From NCBI GenBank assembly GCA_021732995.1, contig JAKFWA010000028.1, positions 62,001-126,000 on the forward strand: a DNA stretch of 64,000 bases. The letters are read 5' to 3'. Below the pieces are notes generated by a model. It had not been told where the DNA came from and ran no database searches. It saw only the letters and a list, made by a program, of their open reading frames with translations. Origin of the DNA: Planctomycetaceae bacterium. GTDB lineage: Bacteria > Planctomycetota > Planctomycetia > Planctomycetales > Planctomycetaceae. How positions within the stretch are numbered: the first letter of the stretch is position 1; each line of letters begins with the position of its first letter. The position numbers and the translations under genes are program-made. Below are positions 48,236-58,400 of the stretch, in pieces.

Positions 48236-49939
48236 ATGACGACTGCGACTGAAACTCCGCTGCTCGAACCGGTCATTGATGCTCCGGAAGATAAGAGTCT
48301 GCCGCCAGATCCCGACAAGATCCTGGTGCCGAAGCTCGACGAGCGGTTTGCTTTGACCCGTTCTCAACTGTTGCTGACGGTCGGCGTGGCGCTGTTCTTC
48401 ATGTACTACAACTACATGAAGCTGTTTCATTCAGACTTCTGGGGGCACGTGGCCTACGGGAAGTGGATGGTCGAGCACGGCGTGCTGCCGACCGAAGAGA
48501 TGTTCGTGCCGCTGGCTCAAGGCATGCCACTGACCTGCACAGCCTGGCTCAGCCAAGTGCTGCTTGGGTTCGTGGAAAGGGCTAGCAACGTCGAGCTTTT
48601 CAGCACCCTGTTTGCCGCGACGGTGCTGTGCACGCATCTGACGTTGAGCGCGACGTTCTTTCGACAGACGAAGCATCTGGGCATCAGTCTGCTGGGAGCC
48701 TTGTTGGCATGGTTCTTCACGTGGAGTCGCCATGCGGTCATTCGCCCCGAGATCTTCGGCAGCTTGTGCTTTGCGATGCTGTTCTGGATGACGGTCCGGT
48801 CGGATTCAGCCTGCGAGCGAGTTGCTGGTCAGAAACCAGAGCCTATGTCGCGGCTTGGATTTGCCGGGTACCTCGTCGGAGTGGGTGTGTTGTTCGCGCT
48901 GTGGGCGAATCTGCATGGTTCATTCATCGTCGGCTTCCTGCTGCTCGGTGCGTACGTTGCCGGTCGAGTTGTCGAAGTGCTGTGGGAGAAACGCGACATC
49001 CAAGCTGTGTTGAGCGACAAGCTGGTTCAACAGCGACTCATTGCCGCTGAAGTCGCCGTGCTAGGGACCTTGCTCAATCCGTATGGCATGGACCTGCTCA
49101 TTCACACGGTCGCCTTCTCCGGCAATCCCAACTTGAAGGACGTGTGGGAATGGTTCCCGCTGGAGATGTGGTCGCTCGAAGGCCCCTTCATGCTGATCTC
49201 GTGGGTCTTCCTCGTCGTGCTGATGCGACACAGCCGCCGTCGTGTTTCAGCCTCTGATGTGTTCTTGATGTTCGGCTTCACGCTGGCGACCTGCCTGCGA
49301 GTCCGCATGATTCAGTGGTACGGCCCGGCCTTGATGCTGGCGCTGGTGCCGCATCTCTACGACATCGGCTCGCGCGTGTTGAGCTGGTTGGAACAAGGCG
49401 AACTTCGCGGCGTGTTTGACTGGCTTCGCGTCCGTTCCTTCCGTCACACGCTGGTGACGGGTTTGGCTGTCTGGATCATCTTCTGCTTCTCGCCTGCCAG
49501 TATTCAGGTGCTGGGAGGCAAGCCGCGTCAGGAAAAGCACGTCTACAGCAAAGATACGCCGCGCGGTGTGACCGAATATCTCCGCAAGAATCCTCCAGTG
49601 GGCATGGTTGCCGGACCTCAATGGTGGGGGGATTGGCTGGTCTATGACGGACCACCGGATCTGAAGGTGTTGATGACGACAAACTCGGTGCACGTTGTGC
49701 CCAGCCGAGTCTGGAAGGACTACCTGGCGATCGCTCGTGGCGAACCCGGACTTGAGGACCGACTTGACCGGTATCGCTGCAACACGCTGGTCATCTGCAA
49801 GGAGCTGCAACGCGATCTGCGTCGCACCGCCGATCAACTCGAAGGCTGGGAGAACGTCTTCGAAGACGATGTGGGACTTGTTCTGAGTCGCAAAGTTCCC
49901 GCTCGCGAAACCAAGACCGAGGAGCCGCCGAAAACATAG
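48236..49939 (+). CDS. Polytopic membrane protein, GT-C-like
   Basis: 567 residues, about ten to eleven membrane helices after a cytoplasmic N-terminus of 45 residues. The first periplasmic loop carries HSDFWGHVAYGKWMVEHG, with an Asp/His arrangement like the catalytic loop of GT-C enzymes. A soluble C-terminal part (VAGPQWWGDWLVYDGPPDL) follows. No exact family is recognised. It begins 10 bases after the GtrB-like gene, and context supports transfer of sugar from a lipid carrier. Confidence 0.75.
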   Translation: MTTATETPLLEPVIDAPEDKSLPPDPDKILVPKLDERFALTRSQLLLTVGVALFFMYYNYMKLFHSDFWGHVAYGKWMVEHGVLPTEEMFVPLAQGMPLTCTAWLSQVLLGFVERASNVELFSTLFAATVLCTHLTLSATFFRQTKHLGISLLGALLAWFFTWSRHAVIRPEIFGSLCFAMLFWMTVRSDSACERVAGQKPEPMSRLGFAGYLVGVGVLFALWANLHGSFIVGFLLLGAYVAGRVVEVLWEKRDIQAVLSDKLVQQRLIAAEVAVLGTLLNPYGMDLLIHTVAFSGNPNLKDVWEWFPLEMWSLEGPFMLISWVFLVVLMRHSRRRVSASDVFLMFGFTLATCLRVRMIQWYGPALMLALVPHLYDIGSRVLSWLEQGELRGVFDWLRVRSFRHTLVTGLAVWIIFCFSPASIQVLGGKPRQEKHVYSKDTPRGVTEYLRKNPPVGMVAGPQWWGDWLVYDGPPDLKVLMTTNSVHVVPSRVWKDYLAIARGEPGLEDRLDRYRCNTLVICKELQRDLRRTADQLEGWENVFEDDVGLVLSRKVPARETKTEEPPKT

Positions 49940-49985
49940 TCAGCGCGGTGCGCCTGGTTTCTGGTCCCGATTCTTTGTTCTCAGA

Positions 49986-51281
49986 ATGTTTCCGATGCAA
50001 CCGACATCCTCTTCACCTGAAGCAACCGCACCGCGTGGCACGACATCCGTGGTCTTTCTGGTCGCGCAACTGGTCTTCGTCGCCGGGCTCCTGGGATATG
50101 GGGCACAACGTTTTCGTGCTCTGGAAGAGGCGAAGGTTTTGCCCGTTCCACGTAACGAGCCGATTCGCATTCAAGCTCTTCACGACGACCCTGCAGTTGT
50201 TTCGAATGAGCAGCTCACGCGAGTGCTGACGAAGTTGCAGCCACGTCTGCGCGGTCCGCAGCCGAAGATCAATCACGTGGATCATGCTTTGCGATTCTGG
50301 GGTACTCAGGCGACTTTCGCGGACGAGAACTCACTCAGCGGCATGGAGCTGCGCGGCCTATTGACCGATCATCGCAGCTTTCGCAAGGCCTGGGGTAATA
50401 AGGCAAAAGCGTTCCTGCTGCCGAACACCCGCGATGAAGCTTCCGGCCTGTCGTTCCGCACGCGGGCTGGCGACGCGACGTCGAGTCATGTTGACCACAC
50501 GCTGGCTTGTCTGGCTGAGGTCGGCACGTCACTGGACTACCCGGTGCAGACTCCGTCCGGTGAGATTCAACTGCGAGCAGCCCTCAAGCAGGCTCTGCAG
50601 CGTTTTAGTCTGAATCAGGCGGAGTATGAGTGGTCGGTTCTGGTCTTCCTGCACTACATGCCCGAAGTGAAGACCTGGACAACCGAAGAAGGTCAGCAGG
50701 TGACCTGGGACCGTCTGGCCGAGCGCCTGATGCGTCAGCGGCTCGCTCAAGGGACGTGCTATGGCAATCATCGCTTGTTCGCGTTGGCAGCGATGCTGCA
50801 ACTCGACCCTGAATATCATCTGCTGAGCGACGCCTGCCGAGAATCCGTGGTTGCGTTTTTGAAAGATGTGAATCGCAGGTTGACCGAAACGCAGAACGAG
50901 GCTGGATATTGGGACGGAGCCTGGCCAGGACCGGAAGCCGATGGGCCGCAGTCTGCAGTGTCCGAGGCCCCTTATGGTCCGCACGCCGAACGGCTGTTGA
51001 TGACCGGTCACACGCTGGAGTGGTGGGCGATTGCCCCCCGCCAAGTGCAGCCGGAGAAGGCCGTGTTGCACAAAGCCAGTCACTGGCTGGTGAAGTCTCT
51101 GGATGAACTGAGCGAGGGTGATGTCCGGAAGATGTATCCCTTCCTGACTCATGCCGGTCGCAGCCTGGCCCTGTGGCGGAAACGCGAGCCACATGAAGTA
51201 GTGGCTGCCGCTACTCCCAAGGCGCAGCCCGTACAGACCGAGGAAAAGGCGGCCGCACCGGCGTCTGAGAAGGGAGAGTAA
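49986..51281 (+). CDS. Membrane-anchored protein of unknown function in the glycan cluster
   Basis: 431 residues. One N-terminal membrane helix (VVFLVAQLVFVAGLLGYGA), then about 340 residues that are mostly helical with Trp/His-rich motifs: HVDHTLACLAEVG, GTCYGNHRLFALAAMLQL, EAGYWDGAWPG, LMTGHTLEWWAIAP, YPFLTHAGRSLALWR. The repeated helix-turn-Trp/Gly pattern recalls alpha/alpha-toroid folds such as terpene cyclases or glycan lyases, but I cannot assign a family. It ends 2 bases before the next gene's GTG start, so it is firmly part of the operon and probably acts on the glycan outside the cytoplasm. Confidence 0.72.
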   Translation: MFPMQPTSSSPEATAPRGTTSVVFLVAQLVFVAGLLGYGAQRFRALEEAKVLPVPRNEPIRIQALHDDPAVVSNEQLTRVLTKLQPRLRGPQPKINHVDHALRFWGTQATFADENSLSGMELRGLLTDHRSFRKAWGNKAKAFLLPNTRDEASGLSFRTRAGDATSSHVDHTLACLAEVGTSLDYPVQTPSGEIQLRAALKQALQRFSLNQAEYEWSVLVFLHYMPEVKTWTTEEGQQVTWDRLAERLMRQRLAQGTCYGNHRLFALAAMLQLDPEYHLLSDACRESVVAFLKDVNRRLTETQNEAGYWDGAWPGPEADGPQSAVSEAPYGPHAERLLMTGHTLEWWAIAPRQVQPEKAVLHKASHWLVKSLDELSEGDVRKMYPFLTHAGRSLALWRKREPHEVVAAATPKAQPVQTEEKAAAPASEKGE

Positions 51282-51283
51282 GC

Positions 51284-53041
51284 GTGGACGAAGCTGCTCA
51301 ACCTGTATCGGCTGTTCCTGCGGTCGATTCCCGCAAGTTGACAGGTAAGGCGATTGCCCTGGCTCTGTTGATGATCCTTGCGGGTTTGCCTTTCCGCGCG
51401 GCGCTGCTGGAACGCTTCTATCTGGACTTTGATGAGTCCATGTATTTTCAGGTTGCTCAGGAACCGACGCTGGCGGATGCTTGGGAGGCGAGCCGCATTC
51501 ATACGCATCCGCCATTAGCGTTTGTGATCTACCACTACTGGTTGAGAGTTGGTGACGCTGAATGGATCGTGCGGTTGCCCTCCGTGTTGTTTGGAATCAC
51601 GGCGGCGTGGTTGTGCTATCTCTGGCTGGCACGAGTCACGGATCGCCGCGCGGCGCTGGTGGGTTTGTTTGTGCTGACGTTTGCGATGCCGGTCATTCAT
51701 GTGTCGGCTCAAATGCGCAGCTACACGATGCTGTTTACGTTCGTCTTCGGTGCGCTGCTGTTTCACGACAGCTACCTGCAACGTGAGCGCTGGCGAGATC
51801 TGATTGGTGAGTTGATTTGCCTGTGCCTGGCGTTGTTGACTCATTATGCGACTGCCTGGATTGTGCTGACGCTGGGCATCGGCGGGCTATTTCACGCTCA
51901 ACGTCGCGGCGTGCTGGCGAAAGGAACTCGGGCTTGGGTGGTGCAACAAGTGCTGCTCGCTACGTTCTGCGTCTGGTTGTATCTCAGCCACGTGCGCGGG
52001 TTCGTCGGCAGTGAAACGCAGTCGGCGTTGTGGGATGAGTGGCTGTACGACAATCCCTTTGGCGATGGCTTCGTCGGTCGTTTGAACTTCACGCTGCTGA
52101 GTGCCGTCAAGTTCTTCCGGTTTGTCTACGGGCCGATCTGGATGCTGGCTGCGGTGGCTACGTTCATCGGAGCTGGTCTGCTGGCGAAGCAGGAAGTCGA
52201 TCGTTCGGGCTCTGGACTGGCGGCTGTGGATCGCACCGTGTTGACGTTGCTGCCGTTGGTGCTGGCTGCGGTGTTGAACGTGCTGCTGATCTATCCCCTG
52301 GGGCCAACGCGTCACAGCTTGTGGCTGATGCCGTTTCTGGTGCTGGCCGTGGCGGGTGCCGCGAAGTCGCTGCTGGATCGACCGGGCCGCAGTATGCGAA
52401 TCGGATTGGCAATCGTGTGTGTGGGCTGGGCGTGGATCTACCCCTTCCGCACGACTTTTCAGACGACAACGACCCTGACTCCGCAACTCATGCGTGAGAC
52501 CGCGGCGAGTATTCGTGGCAGTGACAAGAAGCCAGGTTGGATTCCGAAAGGCGATCTGATTTTGACTGACGACAGCACTCGCAACGTGCTGGCGTACTAT
52601 TTGAGACATCCGAAGGTTGATCGTGGTCGCGATCTGGGGCACGGTTTCCGCGAGTTCCGGATTGAAGGCTATCGCATCGTCGTGATTCCGAAGTTTCACT
52701 TCTTTCAATACAGCCTGCGCGAGGACTGGGAGCACTTCACGAACGTGGTCGGCGAGCAGGCGACTCAACCGTTGTGGCTGGTCTATTTTGGCTTCGAGGT
52801 CGAAGACAACGATCCGAAGTTGATTGCGCGAAGGCTGCCTCCGAGTACGGTGCTGGCCCGAGGCGGTCACGGCGATAACCGTGTTTTCCGCGTCCAGTTC
52901 AGTGCGCCGCCGCAGGCGACAACTGCCGAGGACAATACGGAGTCGAAACCTCTGCCTGCGGATCGTTCGGTCGGAGATCGCGCGAAGGAAGAGACGACTC
53001 AAGCGGAGAAGACCGAGAGTCCAGCAGGAGCACGCTCGTGA
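51284..53041 (+). CDS. ArnT/PMT-like glycosyltransferase, GT39 family
   Basis: 585 residues. The first loop LDFDESMYFQVAQEPTLADA followed by HTHPPLAFVIYHYWLRVGDAEWIVRLPSVLFG is the GT39/GT83 signature (acidic loop, then H-PPL and R.PS). About ten membrane helices are followed by a soluble C-terminal region of about 180 residues. It transfers a sugar from a polyprenyl phosphate to protein, lipid or glycan outside the membrane. GTG start with GGGAGAG ahead of it, 2 bases after the previous stop; its end overlaps the next gene by four bases (GTGA). Confidence 0.9.
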   Translation: MDEAAQPVSAVPAVDSRKLTGKAIALALLMILAGLPFRAALLERFYLDFDESMYFQVAQEPTLADAWEASRIHTHPPLAFVIYHYWLRVGDAEWIVRLPSVLFGITAAWLCYLWLARVTDRRAALVGLFVLTFAMPVIHVSAQMRSYTMLFTFVFGALLFHDSYLQRERWRDLIGELICLCLALLTHYATAWIVLTLGIGGLFHAQRRGVLAKGTRAWVVQQVLLATFCVWLYLSHVRGFVGSETQSALWDEWLYDNPFGDGFVGRLNFTLLSAVKFFRFVYGPIWMLAAVATFIGAGLLAKQEVDRSGSGLAAVDRTVLTLLPLVLAAVLNVLLIYPLGPTRHSLWLMPFLVLAVAGAAKSLLDRPGRSMRIGLAIVCVGWAWIYPFRTTFQTTTTLTPQLMRETAASIRGSDKKPGWIPKGDLILTDDSTRNVLAYYLRHPKVDRGRDLGHGFREFRIEGYRIVVIPKFHFFQYSLREDWEHFTNVVGEQATQPLWLVYFGFEVEDNDPKLIARRLPPSTVLARGGHGDNRVFRVQFSAPPQATTAEDNTESKPLPADRSVGDRAKEETTQAEKTESPAGARS

Positions 53042-54603
53042 CTCCTACTGCCGGACAGCGCGTGCTGGTTTGTGTGGTGGCCTACAAGGCTGAGCAGCAT
53101 CTGTGTGATGTGTTCGAACGCATTCCGCTGGGGTTGTTCAATCGGCGGGACGTGCACTTTCTGGTGAGTGATGACGCGTCTGATGACAGCGGTCCTTACC
53201 GATTGGCGCGCTGGCTGGAAGAGCATCAGATCGAGAATGTTTCGATCATTCAAACTGGTGCGAATCAGGGGTACGGCGGCAATCAGAAGATCGGCTACCG
53301 CGCCGCGATCGATGGCGGTTTTGACTGCGTCATCCTGCTGCACGGTGATGGTCAGTATGCACCGGAACTTCTGCCCGATTTGATTGAGAAGTGGGAAGCG
53401 ACGCACGCGGATGTCATTCTCGGCTCGCGCATGCACTCGCTGGAGAGTGCTCGACGCGGCGGGATGCCGGCTTACAAGCGGCTGGGCAATCGCGTTCTGA
53501 CGACCTTTCAAAACGCGGTGATTGGCTGGTCGCTCAGCGAGTACCACACCGGCTATCGGTTGTATTCGACCGCGTTCCTGCAGAGCGTTCCGTTCGAAAC
53601 CAACACCAACGACTTTCATTTCGATACTGAGATTCTGCTGCAGGCAGCTTATGTCGGTGCGAAGGTCGAAGAGGTGCCCATTCCGACGCACTACGGCAAC
53701 GAAGTCTGCCGCGTGCCTGGATTGAAGTACGCCTGGAACGTGATTCGAGCGACGCTGCAGTACAAGCTGCACCGCATGGGTATGCTGTGCTCCTTAAAGC
53801 TCCGCCGGTTGTCGCCGGAACGTTATCGGGACAAGACCGAACTGCTGTACTCATCGCATCGACAGGCACTCGATATTGTCGCGCGGGCTCGGCCGCAGAA
53901 GCTGCTGGATATCGGCTGTGGACCGGGTCACGTGGCCGCACGCTGCGAAGAACTGGGCGCTCGAGTGACCGGAGTGGATCTGCATACTCCGCCCGCGGAG
54001 CGATTGACGAAGTTCTGCCGCGCCGATCTGGAACATGATCCCTTACCGTGCGATGCGTGGCAGTACGATGTCGTGTTGTTACTGGACGTCATCGAGCACC
54101 TGGCCAATCCGGAAGAGTTCTTACTTGCATTGAGGCAAGGTCAACGGCCCGGTGCGAGTGTTGGGAACGCGCCGCTGGTCGTGATCTCAACGCCGAACGT
54201 GGCCTTTATCGCCGTGCGTTTGAACTTGTTATTCGGGCGTTTCAATTACGCCGAACGCGGCATTCTGGACATCACCCACAAGCGGCTGTTCACACGCGGT
54301 TCGCTGCTGCAGTTGTTAGATGAGTGCGGATATCGCGTGGAGCGTTGCCAGCCTGTCGGAGTGCCCTTCGAGGCTGTACTTGGCGGCAGAGCAGGACGCT
54401 GGCTGGGAGCACTGGCGAACGCTGCTGCTCGACTGCTGCCGAAATTGTTTGCGTTCCAGTTCATCGTTGAATGTCGGCCTCATCCGGGTGCGCGGCAACT
54501 GCTGGAGAATGCCGTGGTGCTGCATCGCTTGAGAGCGGCTTCTGATGCGGCTAGTGAGAGTGTGGACTTGCAGGAAGAGAGTGCAGGTACCGAACTGCCG
54601 TAG
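53038..54603 (+). CDS. GT2 glycosyltransferase fused to SAM methyltransferase
   Basis: 521 residues. Residues 1-250 are a GT2 domain (VLVCVVAYKAEQHLCDVFERI, FLVSDDASDDS, LLHGDGQYAPELLPDLI, SEYHTGYRLYS). Residues about 275-440 are a class I methyltransferase (LLDIGCGPGHVAARCEELG, ARVTGVDLHTP, DVVLLLDVIEHLANPEEFL). Two membrane-proximal basic stretches but no clear membrane helix. It probably builds and methylates, or caps, a surface sugar. The two halves keep intact motifs, so this is a real fusion and not a frameshift artefact. It is the last gene of the plus-strand glycan operon. Confidence 0.92.
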   Translation: MTPTAGQRVLVCVVAYKAEQHLCDVFERIPLGLFNRRDVHFLVSDDASDDSGPYRLARWLEEHQIENVSIIQTGANQGYGGNQKIGYRAAIDGGFDCVILLHGDGQYAPELLPDLIEKWEATHADVILGSRMHSLESARRGGMPAYKRLGNRVLTTFQNAVIGWSLSEYHTGYRLYSTAFLQSVPFETNTNDFHFDTEILLQAAYVGAKVEEVPIPTHYGNEVCRVPGLKYAWNVIRATLQYKLHRMGMLCSLKLRRLSPERYRDKTELLYSSHRQALDIVARARPQKLLDIGCGPGHVAARCEELGARVTGVDLHTPPAERLTKFCRADLEHDPLPCDAWQYDVVLLLDVIEHLANPEEFLLALRQGQRPGASVGNAPLVVISTPNVAFIAVRLNLLFGRFNYAERGILDITHKRLFTRGSLLQLLDECGYRVERCQPVGVPFEAVLGGRAGRWLGALANAAARLLPKLFAFQFIVECRPHPGARQLLENAVVLHRLRAASDAASESVDLQEESAGTELP

Positions 54604-54630
54604 TGGAGAGTTCGCGCTGCGTGATGAAGA

Positions 54631-54649
54631 CGGACGCGAGAAGCGTCCG
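54631..54649. repeat. Short perfect hairpin between convergent genes
   Basis: A 7-bp stem CGGACGC/GCGTCCG around GAGAA, between the GT2-methyltransferase gene and the convergent Q-rich gene. No T-run follows, so the terminator role is uncertain. Similar short palindromes occur at 8975, 9054 and 10934. Confidence 0.5.
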
Positions 54650-54666
54650 CCATTCGCCGGCTGGAA

Positions 54667-55458
54667 TTACTTTGGCGAGCGTGCTGGCTTAAGGTCGCCG
54701 TCGCTGGGTTCAGCGAGCGACTCGTAGTATTTGCGAATCAGGTCTTCGTATTGGGGCAGCAGCTTTTCGCTGCCGACGTTCAGCAGCTTTTCGCGGACGT
54801 TGGGCGGCAGGTGGCCCCAAACTTCGTTGATCAACGCGCGACGTCGCGCCATCTCGGCGGCTCGCTCGTCCTGCTTGCGCTGCAGTTCCTTGTCAGTCGA
54901 TTCCGAAGACTTGCTGGGCTGCTGCTGGCGGCCATTGGCACTGCCGTCTCCCTTTCCCGACTGCTGTTGTTGCTGCTGAGATTCGCCTTCCTTGTTCTGT
55001 TTCTGCTGTTGTTGATTGCGCTGCTGTTGCTGGTTTTGCTTTTGGTTCTGATCGGAATTCTGCTGGTCTTGGTTTTGATCTTGATCCTTCGGCTTCGGCG
55101 GCGGTGGTTGCTTGAGCTTCTCGATCAGCGCGTCGATGTCATCGATGATCGACTTCTGCAGCTTCACGGTGTCGTCAGAGACTTCCTTCTTCGCGAGTTG
55201 CTCACCGACCTTGCGCATGGACTGCACAGTGCGATCAAGTTCGTCTGGTTGGTTGGGAGATGGCTTCTTCTCGGCGTCCGGCAACTTGGCGGGGGTCAGT
55301 TTTTCCAGCAATTTGTCGTCGAGCGACTTCTTCGGTTCATCGGCAAGGCCGATGGTTACCGGCGACATCGAGAGGACCGAACACAGCAGCGATCCCGCAA
55401 TTAGTTTGCGGGCTGTTGTGATGGATCGACTGGTGTTGCAGCGTTGAATTTGTTTCAT
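54667..55458 (-). CDS. Secreted Gln-rich protein of unknown function
   Basis: 263 residues. Signal peptide near the N-terminus (ending around SPVTIGLA), a helix of about 60 residues, then about 60 residues dominated by Gln with Asn, Lys and Asp (about 120-180). The C-terminus is conserved-looking: EVWGHLPPNVREKLL, then LLPQYEDLIRKYYESLAE. That ending is familiar from planctomycete proteins next to large DUF4175-like membrane proteins. It lies 37 bases downstream of such a gene on the same strand. The Gln-rich tract is probably disordered. Confidence 0.78.
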   Translation of the reverse strand: MKQIQRCNTSRSITTARKLIAGSLLCSVLSMSPVTIGLADEPKKSLDDKLLEKLTPAKLPDAEKKPSPNQPDELDRTVQSMRKVGEQLAKKEVSDDTVKLQKSIIDDIDALIEKLKQPPPPKPKDQDQNQDQQNSDQNQKQNQQQQRNQQQQKQNKEGESQQQQQQSGKGDGSANGRQQQPSKSSESTDKELQRKQDERAAEMARRRALINEVWGHLPPNVREKLLNVGSEKLLPQYEDLIRKYYESLAEPSDGDLKPARSPK

Positions 55459-55495
55459 GACAGCACCGTGCTGATAATTTCTCGACGAACGGGAA

Positions 55496-58400
55496 TCATT
55501 GAGGTTCAGGGGCGTCCCCGAAGAACTCGGTCAGTTGGCGGATGAGGTCTGCCAATGCGGCTTGTTCTTCCGAGATGGTTTGCAGTTCTGCGGATTGAGA
55601 AGCTGGTAGTTCGCCGGACTTCGGGCGGGTATTCTTGATCTGCTGAGTGCGGTCGTTGAGATCGATCTGCATGGCCCGAATGATCTTCAGTTGGGCGATG
55701 ATCGTCACCGACTCGCCCTGTGGGCCGGAGTTGCCTCCTTCGCCGCCAGTTTTGTTCTGCTCGTTACTATTCTTCTTGTCGTTATCTTTTTCGTTGATCG
55801 CGGTGAGCACATCGACGATCCGCTGGCGTGCCCGCTCCTGAAACTCCAGCGTCTCCGCACTGAGGTCCGGCTGATCCTGCTCCAGTTTCTTCGCGGCGGA
55901 TTCCATCAGCCGCGCGGCACTGGTCAACGCGAGACTGAGCACTTCAACCGACTTCACGTCCTTCGACTTGTTGAGCGTTTCATCGCTTAAGTTGCGCTGG
56001 GACTGACCGAGCCCGCGCGCTGACTTCAGCAGCCCGCGCGACCATTTTCCGGCAGTCTCAAACTCGCCGCGGATGCGTTTGGCTTCATCAATCGCCGCCT
56101 GCTGGCGATCGCGCAGAGTGACCAACTCGTCCGATATGCGTTCGAGCACTTCCTGAGCGAGTTCGAGTTCGGCTCGCTTCTTGTCGCGATTGAGTTCTCG
56201 CTCTGCCTGCTCCAGATCGTCGAGCGTTTCCTGCAGTTCCTCTTCCGCCTGATCGGGGTTGTTTTGAGCCAGCGCCTCTTCGGCCTGGCGCATGTGATCA
56301 GCGGCCCGTTGAGCGGCTCGTCGCGCTGAATGGCTGCCGAGTCGCTGAAGTCTTCGGAGCATCTCCTCGGATTTGTGTCGCAGTTGCTCTTCTTCTTTGC
56401 GGAGCTGAGCCAGTGCTTCGTCACGCTGCTGGCCGGGTGGTTGCTGGCCCGCTTCGTCAATCTTCCGCATCAGTGATTCTTGCTGTTCTCGCAGTTGTCC
56501 CAGTTCGGCTTGTGCCTGGTTCAACTGTTTGACGAGCGTTTCAGTATCGGTCACATCGTCATCATTCAGGACGGCCTGCAGCTTCTTGAGTGTCTCGACA
56601 AGCTGCTCTTGTTTCTGCACCGCTTGGGCGATCTTGTTGCCACTGACTTCTTTGGCCGCTTCGCGCATCTGAGTGTCGAGCTTCTCCTGTTCAACCTGAT
56701 GCTGCAGAGACTCGCGCGCGGCTCGTTGTTCTGTGGACGCACCTTCGTCATTGGACGGTGTCGCAAGGTTCTTTTGGAAGTCACCCACCCGGTTCGCGAG
56801 TTGTTGCTGCCGCTCGGACAACTTGTTGAGTTCCGCCTTTTGCTGCGGTGTCAGCTCAGCGGTCGATTTGGAGATTGTTGCCTGCCCGAGTTGTCGAGTG
56901 TCGTTGGCGAGCTTCTGCTGCTCGCTTGTAAGTTCGCGTAAGTCGCCCGCCAGATTGCGACCATCACGCCACGCTCCGAGTTCTCTGAGTGTTTTCGCCA
57001 GCGTGTCGAGCACCTGATCCTGTTGTTGGGCGGTATGGTCGAGTGATTGTCGCGTGCGCTCTCGTTGCTTGTCAGTGTCCGCACTCTTGTTGTGCGTTTC
57101 GCCGGCATTGAGTTTTAAGGCTTGGGTGAGATCGCGTTCGATCTGCGGTAGTGACTCACGCCGCAGGAAGTCGAGGTCATCCGATAGCTTGCCGAGTAAC
57201 TGCTCCGCCTGTGGGTCGCTGACGGCGTTGAGTTCGCGTTCTCGACGCAGAGCGCGGGTTTGACCGACGACTCCGTCTTGCTCGCCGCCGATGCGTGAGT
57301 TGATTTGACGCTGGTCGAGTTCCACTCGCTTCAGCAGGTCGAGATCTTCCGGTCGTAGCGAACCAGCTTGATCCAGTTGCACCTGCAGTTCTTTGACATG
57401 CCCTCGCGCGGTCTGTTCCAGTTTCTGAACGCGTTCGAGTTCCAGCAGCAAGGCGGCCTGCCGGTCGGCCAGCTCGCTGCGTTTTTCTTCTGGTGAGATG
57501 ACGGTCAGCGTGCGTGTGTTGCTTTTGCCGAGATGCACTTCGCCGATGTCGCAGTAGTCGGTAGCCTCGGCGTGCACGACAACTCGTTGGCCAGGTTGAA
57601 GCTGCAGCGGAGCCAGTTCGAGGGTGTGTTCAACCGCTTGCTGTTGCGGTCGACTGTCTTCGGTGAAGAGTTCGGTGCGTTGGGCCTCAGTCGGTGCTGC
57701 TTTTTCTTCGGCAGTGACGGGCCTGGATGTAGCCAAAGTAATCTGCTTCAAGCCGAGATCGTCTTTGGCTGCGATCTTGAAACGGACCTGCGCGGTGGGT
57801 GTCACAGTCAGATCAGTGGATGGTTCGTCAATGCGCACGTCCGGCGTGAGGTCGGGCAGCACGCGCAGGTCGAATCTCTGAGTGTCCGGATTCTCGAAGC
57901 CTTGCTGATCTCGCAAGGCCAGCCACCAGGCGTAGGAGCCGGAGCGATTCAACGTGAATTGCCCTCGCACTTTCCGGGTGTCCGATTCAATTGTGAGTTC
58001 CGCGGCCTCGGCGTCCTTGCGGGCTGCGGATGCTGCCTGCAGTTCCTTGTTGCTCAGGCCCGTGATCTCGACCTTTGTGCCGACATAGCCTTCTATGTTG
58101 CCGACGTTCTCCGGCAGAGTTCGTTCGGGTTGTTGCGTGTAGGCAGGCGGTGTGACTTTCAAACGCATGCTATCCAGACGAGGCGGCGGTACCACGTTGA
58201 TTTCGACGGTCGAGGTTTCACCATCACCGCCAACAGCACGAATCAGAATCGGGCCTTTGGCCACCAGCAGAGATGCGCCACCAATCTCTCTCGCGCGTCC
58301 CTTGGCGTCCCAGAGCGACGTTTGATGCATGCGTTCCGAGGCCTTCTTGCCGTCAGCTCGAACTGCTTCAAACGTCAGATCGGGAGGCAGCGGGCCGCGT

